Source of the DNA: Rotaria sp. Silwood1
Taxonomy: Eukaryota; Rotifera; Eurotatoria; Philodinida; Philodinidae
DNA: 64,000 nt
Direction of reading: 5' to 3'
Assembly (NCBI GenBank): GCA_905250075.1
Contig: CAJNOP010000011.1
Span: 2,931,958-2,995,957 of the forward strand
Positions 27,001-37,448 of the stretch are shown here, one piece after another. Positions within the stretch are counted from its first letter, which is position 1, and each line of letters starts with the position of its first letter. The notes under the pieces are model-generated. The model saw only the letters and a program-made list of their open reading frames with translations, was not told the DNA's origin and did no database searches. The position numbers and the translations under genes are program-made.

Positions 27001-27909
27001 TATATAAATCTTATCTTAATTCAATGTAAAAGTCTTTTTTTTTCTAGTATCTTTCGTTATACAATTTCATCTAATCGTTTTACTTTACTTCAAACATCTA
27101 CACATTCTGAATATTGTCAATTACGTGTAAAAGTTTATTCAAAACGTTATATTGCATTTGTTTCATCAACAGATGGTCTACTATGTGCATATGATTGTTT
27201 AACATTAGATAATACAATACGTTCAACATCGATTAAACTTCATCAATCAGGAATTAATGATTTCGATTTAATTGAAATAATTGATAATAATCTTCTTCGT
27301 TTAGCAAGTGTTGGTGATGATGGTTCTGTACATGTTTCTATTTTTGATATTAATAATTGGATTTGGAAACGAGAATATTCAAAAGATAATATTCATCAAT
27401 CACCAGCAACAGGTAAAATAAGTAAAGTTGTGAGTCAATGTATGGATTGAGAATGCCGATGGTTGAGATTTTTTTTAATTGCGAGAAATCTTGAGAGGAA
27501 AATAAATTTAAAAAAAATCAATTATGTGTTTTTGTGTTGCGGCGAAGTTACTTAAGTATTGGCGGCGGCCTGATTGAATCGCTAGAGCGTTGTTAACGGC
27601 TCAACTGATCGGCTTACATCTTTAATAATTACCATTTGCATGACTTTCTCTCTTCTTTTTAAAGGTATTCGTTTTTTAAATCAAACTATGTTTGTTTCAA
27701 TTGGTATTGATCAAAGACTTAAATTATGGACAATTAAAAATGATGAGCAAATATTAGAATTAACAAAAAATTATTTAGTTGATATTCGTGATATTCTTTC
27801 AATGGATATGATTTTTTGTGATGAAAAGAATGAATTTGTTATTGTTATAGTTGGTGCTGGTGTTCAAACAATTCAATTTGATTTAACAAATTGTTTGTTT
27901 TATTCATAG
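21044..27909 (+). CDS. WDR6: WDR6-type WD40-repeat protein
   Basis: Eleven exons: 21044-21104, 21159-21257, 21329-21419, 21499-21589, 21650-21877, 21937-22683, 24592-25317, 26582-26856, 26915-26995, 27048-27412, 27665-27909; 1002 codons, close to the ~1100 of animal WDR6. The start MFSAPVTAIKILPNSRICLAG followed by TGPYVLAFDL is the family's N-terminal blade. Recurrent WD strands such as CTVGDDRTVKLYKF, ILTCGEDSSIRLWSH and GSEDTQIKLFSFQ run along the protein. WDR6 (yeast Trm734) partners the tRNA methyltransferase FTSJ1/Trm7 for 2'-O-methylation of position 34. The 1.9-kb intron 6 and 1.26-kb intron 7 are much longer than the rest. A His/Gly-rich, low-complexity insertion lies in exon 8. Stop codon is 61 bp before the next gene's ATG. 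Confidence 0.85.
23281..23372. repeat. Imperfect inverted repeat in WDR6-like intron 6
   Basis: AGAGAACTCAATTAGACTAGCTTCC on the left pairs with GGAAGCTAGTTCAATTAAACTCTCT on the right (a few mismatches), separated by about 42 bp. It could fold into a stem-loop; no target duplication was identified. The remainder of this 1.9-kb intron shows nothing else I can name. Confidence 0.5.
25872..26336. mobile_element. hAT-like element with CCCGGTCCC-rich interior
   Basis: About 465 bp with inverted ends TAGGGAACTGCA / TGCAGTTCCCTA and an 8-bp target duplication matching 7 of 8 (GATTATAC 25864-25871, GATTATAT 26337-26344). Subterminal regions carry many GGGACCGGGACC-type motifs in opposite orientations, giving it far higher GC than the surroundings. 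No transposase frame. Inserted in intron 7 of the WDR6-like gene. Confidence 0.8.
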
Positions 27910-27941
27910 ATCATTGATTTGTTTTTGTTTTTTTTTTCTAG

Positions 27942-27970
27942 ATGTTGTTCTTTTGACAAAATCATTCTGA
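27942..27970 (+). promoter_or_regulatory. Candidate trans-splice leader region of the ZDHHC gene
   Basis: A long T tract ends in TTTTTTTCTAG (AG at 27940-27941), 31 nt past the WDR6-like stop codon and 29 nt before the ZDHHC ATG. There is no room for an independent core promoter and no AATAAA between the genes, which favours a polycistronic transcript resolved by trans-splicing. Confidence 0.5.
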
Positions 27971-29180
27971 ATGAAATGCATATTGGAATTTATCCCATGG
28001 AAAAAGGTGATCGTTCGTGGATGTCATCTTTTATTGGTCTTCGGAGTTGTTGCATCACTTATATTTCAACCATCGGGTAAATTTTGATATTGAAACTAGA
28101 TAAAAATACTTGTAAAAATTGAATGTGTAATTTTGATTGAATCGCTTATTCAGATCTTCGCACGGCTATATATGACACATCAAATTATTTTTATTACATT
28201 GCTTATGGCCTACTCGTTTATTTATCACTTTTCTTTTATTTTATGACTTGTTATACTGACCCTGGTTATGTACCATATAGACGAGTATGACTAAATATTT
28301 TACATACTCAAAAAAAACAAAAAATAACCAATTCTAATAATTCTAATTTACTAAAATAGATACCTAATTGGACTGGAGGACTGGTGTCAACATCGGACGA
28401 TGATGAAGATGAAAATGAAAGGCAAGAACAACGGCCAGTAACGACTAGTAATAATTATTTACGCAAATGTCTTTTGTGCAATATTGAAGTAAAAAAAAAA
28501 ATAATTAACTTTGAAAATAACAAGGAGTTTGTTTCACATCATTTGATTTTTCTCTAGCAACCTCTACGAAGTCATCATTGTGACTTTTGTAATCGATGTG
28601 TACTTAAATATGATCATCATGTAAAATTTTTCCTTTTTTTTTAATAATTTTAAAATTATGAAATCTTTTTTTTTTCTCTTAGTGTCCATATTTAGAAACA
28701 TGTATTGGTGAATATAATCATCGTTATTTTTGGTGTTTTCTTCTTACAACAGATATACTTATTATATGGTCAATTATGTTATCCAGGTATAATTATTGAA
28801 TTTATTACTTTTTCGTTTATTGCACTATTGTTTTATTATTTAGTGGTTCATTTGTACCATTCAGTGATTGGTCATCATGGTTACATATAAATAAATTTCG
28901 TTTATTTGCTATGCATATTCTTATTATATCAGTATGTGCAACAACAATACTTTTATGTATTCATTCATTTTTTGCTTTAACTAATTCAACAACATGGGAA
29001 CGTGTATCAAGACATCGTATAACATATTTAAATCGTTTACCAGATGAAGATCTTAATCCATTTCATCAAGGCTATTGTCATAATTTTTTTTATTCATTTT
29101 TATGTCATCGTATAAAAGAGCAACAATGGGATATTGTTTATAAAAAACGTGTCGAAGAACATGTTACTTTATATATGTAA
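27971..29180 (+). CDS. ZDHHC12: DHHC palmitoyltransferase, ZDHHC12-like
   Basis: Six exons: 27971-28076, 28154-28284, 28360-28488, 28558-28620, 28683-28786, 28844-29180; 289 codons. The start MKCILEFIPWKKVIVRGC was chosen because its frame gives the first membrane segment (about residues 17-31) in phase with exon 2. Second membrane segment about 47-66. The cysteine-rich domain is complete: C-LL-C, a P-L-R-S-H-H-C block, C-N-R-C and D141-H-H-C144, followed by C-I-G-x3-N-H. Two more membrane segments follow, then TTWE, matching the family TTxE motif. It transfers palmitate from CoA to substrate cysteines, usually at Golgi/ER membranes. Size and short cytosolic tail suit ZDHHC12. An acidic insertion (SDDDEDENE) precedes the zinc-binding domain. 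AATAAA occurs about 25 nt after the stop. Confidence 0.88.
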
Positions 29181-31129
29181 TTATATATATATGTATTATT
29201 ACTTTATTGAAATAAACGAAGAACACATAATCAAGTTTATGATTAAAAATATCAAGCCATTTTCTTTAGTTATTTTGTACTTTTATGCATTTTGAGAGTT
29301 CAAAGCAAATATTATTGTTTTCATATGAGGAAAAAAATATATTGAATTGTTTTTAAGCATACAGAATTTCATCAAACGACTTCTAAGATTTCAAAAAATA
29401 AAAAAGAATCATAAAGGGTGTTTCATAAGTTTCGACCCCCTTTTTGTTTTTGTCATAATTTTCTCATATTCCATCGTAGACTGATTTTGAAGATCGTTTT
29501 TCGAAGAGCAGCATCTAAGCTTTCAAACAAAAAAAAAAAATATATGCCATTACCATGAATTGCACAGAAGAACAAGGTCAAACAAAATTTTGAAAAATTT
29601 TCAGGACATGCATTTTTTGCTTCTTGCCTATGAAGATTGTAAAAGAACAACAGCCATTCATTCATTCATGAGTCACGAGTGATCTATGCCGTTCTTTTCC
29701 TGTAGATCTGCATTCAAATGAGAGAACACTCATTAGTACGTGTATGTTGGTCAACAGCACTATAATGTCATGATTGAACTAATAAAATTCAGATCCGATT
29801 TACTGGATATTGCCATGAGCTGCAAAGTATCGATCGGGCTTTCGCACACGACAAATGAATAATCAAATGTTCTTCCAAATGGACAGAATAATACAAATAG
29901 CGATAAAATATAAAATCACTTTTCCGCGAAAAATGGTTGGAGTGCGTATTTGTTTTTTTGAATTCATGCGCGTATTTTTTTCTGAATATGTAATGAACGA
30001 TAAGTAGATTGTTTTGTTTGGGAACCGTTATAGTGTGATACTAAAACAAGAACTAAATTGTTTTAAGCTTTCCTGACTTTTCCGGAAGTGCTGCTTCAAT
30101 TTGCAAGCAAATTTTCTATACCTAGATATTGATCATATTTTCAGAAAAAATTCTTATAATCAATTATTTTTAAAATAATAAATACAATTGAATTGATCGA
30201 GAAAGATAGATACATTGTATTGCGGAGGATATCAAAGTACCAATACATTAGTGCATTTAGAACGATCACAACAGTTCGTTTGTACTATTGAAGAGAAAGA
30301 AAAGAAATGTACTTATTTTTTTTAACGAATNNNNNNNNNNTTGTTCTTTTATTTAAACGACCAATCATCACTGGTAGTCTAATAGGTAGTATGAAAGAAA
30401 CACAAGAAATGCTTGACTTTTGTGGTAAACATGAAATAACATGTGAAATTGAAAGGACAAGCGACAAGAGAAAAAAATCAACGTAGCTTATGATATAACA
30501 GTTAAGTCAGATGTAAAATAACATTCTATACTTGATATATAAAACGCATTTGAGTGTTTTCGATTAATCTTTCATTTTTTTTCTTTATGAAAAAAGTGCT
30601 GATAACTAATTTTATAAACATAATTATAATAAACGTCTTAATAGTGTTCTCTGATTATGTAATGATTACATGAGCTTGACAAATTCTCAAACGAATTAGA
30701 TAAAAGATAAAAAAAATTATTCTAATTCAGAAAATAATTATGAAGCAATGAAGGATTTATTACTCTCAATTTTATTTGTCGTTTTTCTCGTCGTTTAGAA
30801 AGTCATCGTAAATAATTGAAAACAAAATATTCAAATAAAAAAGTCAATGAAAAATTATTAATTTCGTCCATCGATTCATGCATTACTATACAACGACCTT
30901 AGATACATATAATGTAAAAGATAAGTATTTCTTTTTTGTGCGTGCTCATCGAACGGTGACCGTCATTACACATATACATGCTTGTGTCATCATATAGAAA
31001 AGGTATTAAAAATGGCGCGAAATATGTTTATTTCTCTTGTATATTACACGCACACGTGCGTTTTGAGATGCATTTATAATAAAGGTATACTGAAAACAAA
31101 TATCGGTCTAACTACTCATTCAGAAAAAA
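29181..31129. other. Intergenic region with short assembly gap
   Basis: No gene seen. An AATAAA at about 29206 serves the upstream gene. Ten Ns occupy 30331-30340. TTTATAATAAA at about 31072-31082 is a TATA-like sequence some 50 nt before the CD225 gene ATG. Confidence 0.5.
30331..30340. other. Assembly gap (10 N)
   Basis: Ten undetermined bases in the intergenic region before the CD225 gene. Confidence 0.99.
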
Positions 31130-31570
31130 ATGACATCGGCAACGGCCATTAGTACAATTGTCATTGAACCAGAAGAAACAAGAAGCCCTACTGAATTAAA
31201 TGAGAAGGAGAAATTTAATAAACGTTTTAAACCAAGTAATCAAAAACGAAATAATCAATCTGACGATCAGAAACGACATCAACCATCATCAGCCAATGTA
31301 CAATCATTACGAGCTAATGATATAAAAGAACATCGATTATGGGCACTTGGTTCTTCAATTGTTTGTTTTTTTCTTATTGCACCTTTTATTTGTCTTTATC
31401 ATAGTCGTCGCATACGAGACATGAAAAAGAGTGGAGAATTAACTCGAGCTCAATCATTATCGTGTCGCGTTAACAATATGCTCATGATATCAAATATCAT
31501 AGGTATTGTAATATGGGTTGCTATACTTTTCGTCATTGCTGTACTTTTTATAATGGGTGCTATTCGTTAG
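31130..31570 (+). CDS. CD225/dispanin-family small membrane protein
   Basis: Single-exon gene of 146 codons. Residues 1-66 are polar and probably disordered. Residues 72-90 form the first hydrophobic segment (ALGSSIVCFFLIAPFICLY), followed by a basic loop HSRRIRDMKKSGELTRAQS, and residues about 118-143 form the second segment. The order hydrophobic hairpin, short basic loop with R-x-x-x-x-G-x-x-x-x-A-x-x-x-S, then second helix is the CD225/dispanin signature shared by IFITM, PRRT2 and TMEM233-type proteins. I cannot say which subfamily, and an IFITM-like function should not be assumed. A TATA-like element lies about 50 nt upstream and an AG four A's before ATG could be a splice acceptor. Confidence 0.75.
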   Translation: MTSATAISTIVIEPEETRSPTELNEKEKFNKRFKPSNQKRNNQSDDQKRHQPSSANVQSLRANDIKEHRLWALGSSIVCFFLIAPFICLYHSRRIRDMKKSGELTRAQSLSCRVNNMLMISNIIGIVIWVAILFVIAVLFIMGAIR

Positions 31571-31749
31571 AAATTGCTACAGTTTTTTTTCTAATTATGT
31601 ATAGAAGCACGTTTTGTTTTGCATGTGTCATACCATTTAAAATAAATGTCTGCTGATTTCTTCTCGATGAAGGGCAAGGACTAATCATGCATATATATAT
31701 ATTCCATTTGTAATACATATAACCATAGTATATAGCGGTAAGAATGAAC

Positions 31750-31792
<43 letters not shown>
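31750..31792 (+). repeat. (GA)n microsatellite
   Basis: About 43 bp of GA repeat with one GAAAG interruption, located about 70 nt upstream of a TATA box for the following gene. GA tracts near promoters can be nucleosome-depleting; that role here is inference. Confidence 0.9.
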
Positions 31793-31796
<4 letters not shown>

Positions 31797-31861
31797 AAAG
31801 GAACATCAGGCATATACTAAATCGTTCTCTTTTTTCTCGTCTCTTTTTTTTGCGTTTTTTT

Positions 31862-31870
31862 TATATAAAA
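31862..31870 (+). promoter_or_regulatory. TATA box of the proline/arginine-rich gene
   Basis: TATATAAAA preceded by a T/C-rich run; the ATG lies about 226 nt downstream, leaving a 5' leader of about 200 nt. Confidence 0.5.
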
Positions 31871-32096
31871 CGAGCATATAACGTCTGTCGTCACTATACA
31901 CATCAGCCTTATATTGATCAATCAATTGATCATTCATTCTCACTTTTCTTGTTGTAATCTGTTTTTGCCCTTTGCACTTCTCTCAGTTTTTTTCTTTTCA
32001 ACCTTGTGGCTAATGAAACAAGAAATATAACCTACACTAAACCTCAAACAGTCGTGCGTCGTCTTGTGTCTAGCATACATATACAGGTGATTAACA

Positions 32097-32534
32097 ATGG
32101 CAGCAGTCGTTAGCTCCTATCCACCAAATGTATACCATCAACAATCATACTTCAATTCACCACTAACATCGGTTTATGCTGCTCAATTTATTCGTAACAA
32201 CTATTATAAACCAAAACCGCAGAAACAACAACCGAAGATTCGGACACCGACGCCGACAAAAACACCTGAATATGTTGATTCCAATATCCAACAATTACGT
32301 CCTCGACGTGAACCTCGTATTCGTCGACAAGTAATTTTATTACCAAAACCAGAGCCCATCTATCGACAAGTACGACGCCGATTGCCAACACCTGAACGAC
32401 CAATTATTCAACGAACGATTATTCAAAAAGCTAACGGTGATGTTGTAATTGAACAGCAACGACATAGAAAGAAAATAAGAAGTCAAAGTTATTCAGGAGC
32501 TACTACACAAACACCCATACCTCGTACACCATAA
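32097..32534 (+). CDS. Basic Pro/Gln/Arg-rich orphan protein
   Basis: Single-exon frame of 145 codons, with a TATA box upstream and AATAAATAAA about 155 nt after the stop. Composition is unusual: Pro, Gln, Arg and Tyr dominate, with segments such as KPKPQKQQPKIRTPTPTKTP and PRREPRIRRQVILLPKPEP. A more conserved-looking stretch IIQRTIIQKANGDVVIEQQ sits near residues 102-120. No signal peptide or membrane segment. Predicted disordered and strongly basic, so nucleic-acid or membrane binding is possible. I do not recognise a family. The codon bias matches the neighbouring genes, supporting a real gene. Confidence 0.6.
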   Translation: MAAVVSSYPPNVYHQQSYFNSPLTSVYAAQFIRNNYYKPKPQKQQPKIRTPTPTKTPEYVDSNIQQLRPRREPRIRRQVILLPKPEPIYRQVRRRLPTPERPIIQRTIIQKANGDVVIEQQRHRKKIRSQSYSGATTQTPIPRTP

Positions 32535-34149
32535 GTTAAAAGCAATTAAAGAAAAACGTCTTTTATTTAGAATTAATTAAATTATATTTATTGCATTGGT
32601 GGTTCACTTAGATTTTTCTTATATTATAACTTTTGTACTCACTTTAGAAATATTATAATTGTATAGAAATTTAAAAAAAAAAACAAAAAAATAAATAAAT
32701 GAAATAGATAGAACTAAATAGAGCATGAAAACTAACTCTACATTTAATTCTTTTCTATTCAGTCAAATAGATATTTGATTTGAAATAAAGTGTAATAGAG
32801 ACTGATTCGGATAACTTCCATTATGCAATAAGAATGATACTCTCATTTAATAGGTTTTAATGAACAAAAATACAACTAAAACGAGTCTGATATTTGATTG
32901 TAACAATAGTAACGAACAACTGAAACGGTCGTATGTACCAATCAATCTAATGTTTATTGATCAGTATTTATCATTTTGACCATGGCCATGATCAATAGTA
33001 TTTGGTATAGTAGTCAAGGCCTTATTTGATAGATTTTCATTTCTGTTGCTCAATAGAGTAATATGAACTAGATTGATGGGAGAAGTGTATGATATCCTAT
33101 ATCATCGTGTTTCCAGAAGAACTATTGTAATCAGAGCCACCATAGATAATTTTGAAAGAAATCCACTCCATTGTTATTGAAATAGACCACACTTATATCA
33201 TTTAGAATAATGTCATTATATGAAACATTTGATAACCAGTTTTTTAAATGCAAAAGTTCTAGTTAGTTGTATCATATGAAATTTATACAAGAAACTTTCT
33301 CGATGCACAATTTTATTTTATAATAAAATATCTAATCACATTGTGTATATGCGTACAGTTAATCTTCAAAACATTTTATTAGTCTAAGAATGCCTCCTTT
33401 TATTACATGATAAAGTATATATTATGCGTTTGACTTAAAAACATGAATCTAATTTTTGAAAGTTCTCTTGCAAAATTGTACTTTTTCATAGCATAATTCC
33501 TATAATTTATAGTTAAAACTTAGATAACTATCTTCTTAGTGTTAATTAATCTGATGAAGTGAGATTTTCTACTTTGTACTTGGTAATAAATGACTTTTTT
33601 TTATCTTAAACATAGGATTTATGTTTTTTCTTTGGATTTTGAAGCAAACATCACGAGAAATTACCTAATCTGAAACAAGAAAAAAGTCACAAAAGAACAA
33701 GTTATTCATACTTTTTATTTGAGTGTGGATGAAGAAGTAATCTATGTCAGTAAAGATTAAAAAGAAGAAAATAAGAATAAAGAATCAATATTACAAAATA
33801 ATACTATTGAAAAACAATAATTATTAATATGTCAATATTAATCTCACTTTTATATTTTTCGATCTATATATCAAACTTGTAGAATTTTTTTTTCTCATTC
33901 TACAACAAAAATAGTTAATCAACATTAAACTAAAGCAGTCTAATAGGTATAGCTAACTAAACCTACAGAATACTTTTTAGTAGGATAAGAGTTAAAGTCT
34001 TCATGTCAATGAAAATTAGAAAATATGATTAAATTTTTCAAATTTTTGGTTATTATAATCAGTTGAATACACATTCGAATCAGAATTGAATACGATACTT
34101 TATGGTTGATTGAAATAAATGTCAATATTAATCACAGAAGTTATATTGG
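32535..34149. other. Non-coding stretch
   Basis: Poly-A signal sequences for the upstream gene near 32690; the rest has no exon chain. Some minus-strand segments (for example 33130-33190) give short protein-like reads that could be further decay of the NHL relic at its right. Confidence 0.4.
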
Positions 34150-34865
34150 ATAGATTATAAATAGTCACGTAAAGTGTAGTATTCGATGAATCAATAGTAA
34201 GACCACTAGAATGAAGATGACTAATTTTAGTAATTTTTAACTGTTATGATAGTATTAGCTGTATTTATTGGTGTTCACAATATTACAGAATGATTTCCAC
34301 ACACGTTGGCATACAAACTTCTATTGTTGTCAACGAAGACAGTATAGGTATGAACTAGAATGCCAACCGATAAACCTAAGAGTCATCAGTGAATGCCGTT
34401 ACCATCAACAGTACAAGAATTTTTCTGCGATTCACTATACAATGTCTTTAGGGAACAACTTCAACGACTATTGGATCTACATTTTTCTGTCACACTAGTC
34501 ACTGTAATGCAATTGCTAGTCGTTACTTAATACACTAATTAAAAGCGTTAGCTACATAGATCGTATTGTTTGAATTGACATACACATCGAAAGGATAGTC
34601 AACTTGATGAAATGTGTTATCAGGTGTTCGATAACTATTAGTTATAGTTATGTCTATCGGATTGCATCGTAATAAACCTATCAAGAATGAATTGATAAAA
34701 TAAATGTTGTTCTTCAATTACTGCAGTCAATCAGAAATTTTCAAAAAAAATTCCTCACCTTCTGTAGCACAAGTCAGTAGTCTATAAGTCAGAAAAAGTG
34801 CTACCATCGTATTGGTCACAATAACTGTTGCTAACAAGCCAAAGAGTAGTTTTTGCAAACAATTC
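34150..34865 (-). pseudogene. Decayed NHL-repeat protein relic
   Basis: Reading the minus strand: 34860-34762 encodes a hydrophobic anchor (KLLFGLLATVIVTN, then VALFLTYRLLTCATEG) that ends at a GTGAGG donor. From about 34717 a frame reads NPIDITITNS and later YPFDVYVNSNNTIYVANAF, then a stop; this is the PxxIxVDxxxNIYVAD pattern of NHL beta-propeller blades. A further degenerate blade (VFVDNNRSLYAN) is legible near 34330-34350. Membrane-anchored NHL proteins are abundant in bdelloid rotifers. Stops between blades and missing propeller parts indicate a pseudogene or fragment. Confidence 0.5.
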
Positions 34866-37448
34866 TTCTAAGCTGATATTAAATTTATTTTTCTTTTAAA
34901 TAAATATCCTTAAAATGATGTGTTTGTTGATTAAAATACTCGTTTATTTATGTCTCGAACTAAGTTGTTGTTATTTCATTTGTTGACTTCTTTGGCAAAA
35001 ACAGTTGCATGGATCAATAAACAGTTGAATCGAGAATTATTCGAGATACAAACCGGTGAGATGGGTTCTAAATTATGAAATAGCTGATTAAATTGAGTTC
35101 TATATTAAGGTTTTTGTTTTTTGATGGATTTTTTCTTATGTATCCCTTTGCAATCACCTTATTGTCTTTCTAGTGGCTTTATTAGATTAGAAATGTTTTA
35201 TTTTTTCGTCCTTGAATTTTTCAATCTTTAATTTAATGTAGTTGTTTGGCTTTATCCTAATTATTCATTCTTTTCTTGGTTCGTATTTTCATATTGCAAA
35301 AAAGAAAAACAAATATTAATTAATCTTGCTTATTTTCTAATACATCTTTGAGTTTTCATCTCTCTCATTTCTCTTCTAATAATAAGTCTTCAAATATTAT
35401 ATATGATGGAAGATGACATTTACGTCATGTGGGAAGTTATTAGAAAATGATTGGAGACCTTCATTTTTTGTATAAATAAACATAACACATTTCGAAAATA
35501 CATTATTCATCTATACATTGTTGATTTTTCTTATAATTTGATCAGAGAACACTAAAGAACTATTTTCATTTTTTTTCATACTCTACATCTTTTTTTATAT
35601 GTCGTTGAGAACAACAGTGATGTATCTTATTCTGATGAGAAAAAAATCATATTGTATTATACTGATCAACACATAAATATAAAAATTTTTCGTTTTTCTT
35701 GTAATTTCATTACGTTTCTAGATAAACTTTGCTTCAATCTTTGTTTCTAAATATCATGTTCAAATCAGCATCTCTAATTCGTAAAATATTTAATCGATTT
35801 ACAAAATGAATTATATGCATATCTAAATAATGCTGTAGTTTTTTGAATTTAAGTTTGATTCTCAAAATTCATCATGTACATATTTCAATTACAATTGAAT
35901 GTAACATTCTCAATTGATGAGAGATATACACTATCACTGTATTTTTAATATTTTTATGTAAATCAATATCAATTATGAGAATGAACTTGATAATCAACAA
36001 ATTAAATCTTATATAAATTTTCTTTTCTTTTTTTGACAAGTGTTTTATAGTAACTATATAAAATAGTGTGTTTTATTAAATCCTGGATTAATGCAATAAC
36101 GCAATAGCTCATTTATTATGAAATTCAAGAAATGAAACGGAAATCATTATAGTGTGTATATTATAATGTTTTTTATGTTCTCTAGGGAAAGAAACATCAC
36201 CTCAGTTTTTAACTCTTGTATTTCGACACTTGTTCTAGATCGTGTCTTACAAAATAAAAGAAGTAACAAGATATTCTTTCAAACGCTCTTACTGATAAAC
36301 AAACGTATGAGCATTTTTCCTATCAGTTTTTCTTTCACATTGTTAATAGAAAATTTTTGTTTACAATGAATACCATTGAGTTGCTCGTTTGCAGTTTTCA
36401 AAATCTCTTTCTCTTGTAACATAAGAAAGAATCTATTAGAGTGATATTTTAAAAATTGAACTATCGGCTGCCTGAACAATCAAGATAGCAACTATCAAAC
36501 GATCATGACTTCTTTCTTTTGATTTCTATTGAGACTATTAATTATTTTAAAATGATAAAATGAACAATGTGATTTATTTGTGTTTTGTTTTTGTTTTTGT
36601 ATAAAACTATTTATTGATCGTCCCTCGATGAATATATGATTGCCTAGAAAAACAGGTATTTCTTGACAGTATCTTTCATTTCTTTTTATCTATACAACAT
36701 TCAAACTGTTATTGTTGTACTCATTTTTTAGTTTACTTTTATAGCTGTCATAAAAAAAAAACCTATCGCGATCACAAAGGAAATTAGTAATAAAATATAG
36801 ACCCTTTACACTGAAAAAGATAATGATCACAGCTGACAAGCTAATCATTGATAGACATTTCTTTAGACAAGGCTCCTATACAGAAATCTATACATAAATT
36901 AGTATTTGAAAAGAAATCGAAGAAAGAATATATTGATTTATGAAGTCATTAAAAGAACGAACAAAACACAACAGGAGTCGATTAAACACAATCATATGCA
37001 CTCTTTTATTACTTTCTATTTTTGTCCCTTTTCAGTCGCATTTTAACAGCTTCGTTTTATTCATTTTTTCACAATCTCAGAAAATTTCTTCTATACACAC
37101 GATAACAAAAAAAAAGAAAAAGAAAACTTGCCTCCGTTACTTAATTTCTTTATAATATTCATAACAAGACAGCTATAACTCTCTAATAATTTAAATTTTC
37201 TTGTTCTAAAAATAATATCTAAATCCATAATTCCATTTAGAAAATTTCAGATGGCGCTTTGTCTATTAATTCTGATTGGTAAACTTATCCGTTTCGCATG
37301 AATCACCTATATACACTACGTGCCAAAAGAATAAAAGGAACAACAAAAAGTTCGATTTTTTTTTCTTGTTTTTCGTCATTTACCAATACATTTGATGTAT
37401 TTATAAAAATAATTTGAATGTATTCATATAGTCTCAATAATAATAAGC
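34866..37448. other. Non-coding stretch
   Basis: AT-rich with long poly-T tracts; the short frames present have poor composition. Nothing identifiable. Its right end presumably contains the TTC17 promoter. Confidence 0.45.

Noticed and set aside
27540..27610. GC-richer patch in the last WDR6-like intron (GCGGCGGCCTGATTG...)
   Set aside because: Too short for a gene and shows no repeat or RNA structure I can support; possibly a fragment of a mobile element.
29411..29440. GGGTGTTTCATAAGTTTCGACCCC, like a transposon terminus
   Set aside because: No inverted partner or target duplication found nearby.
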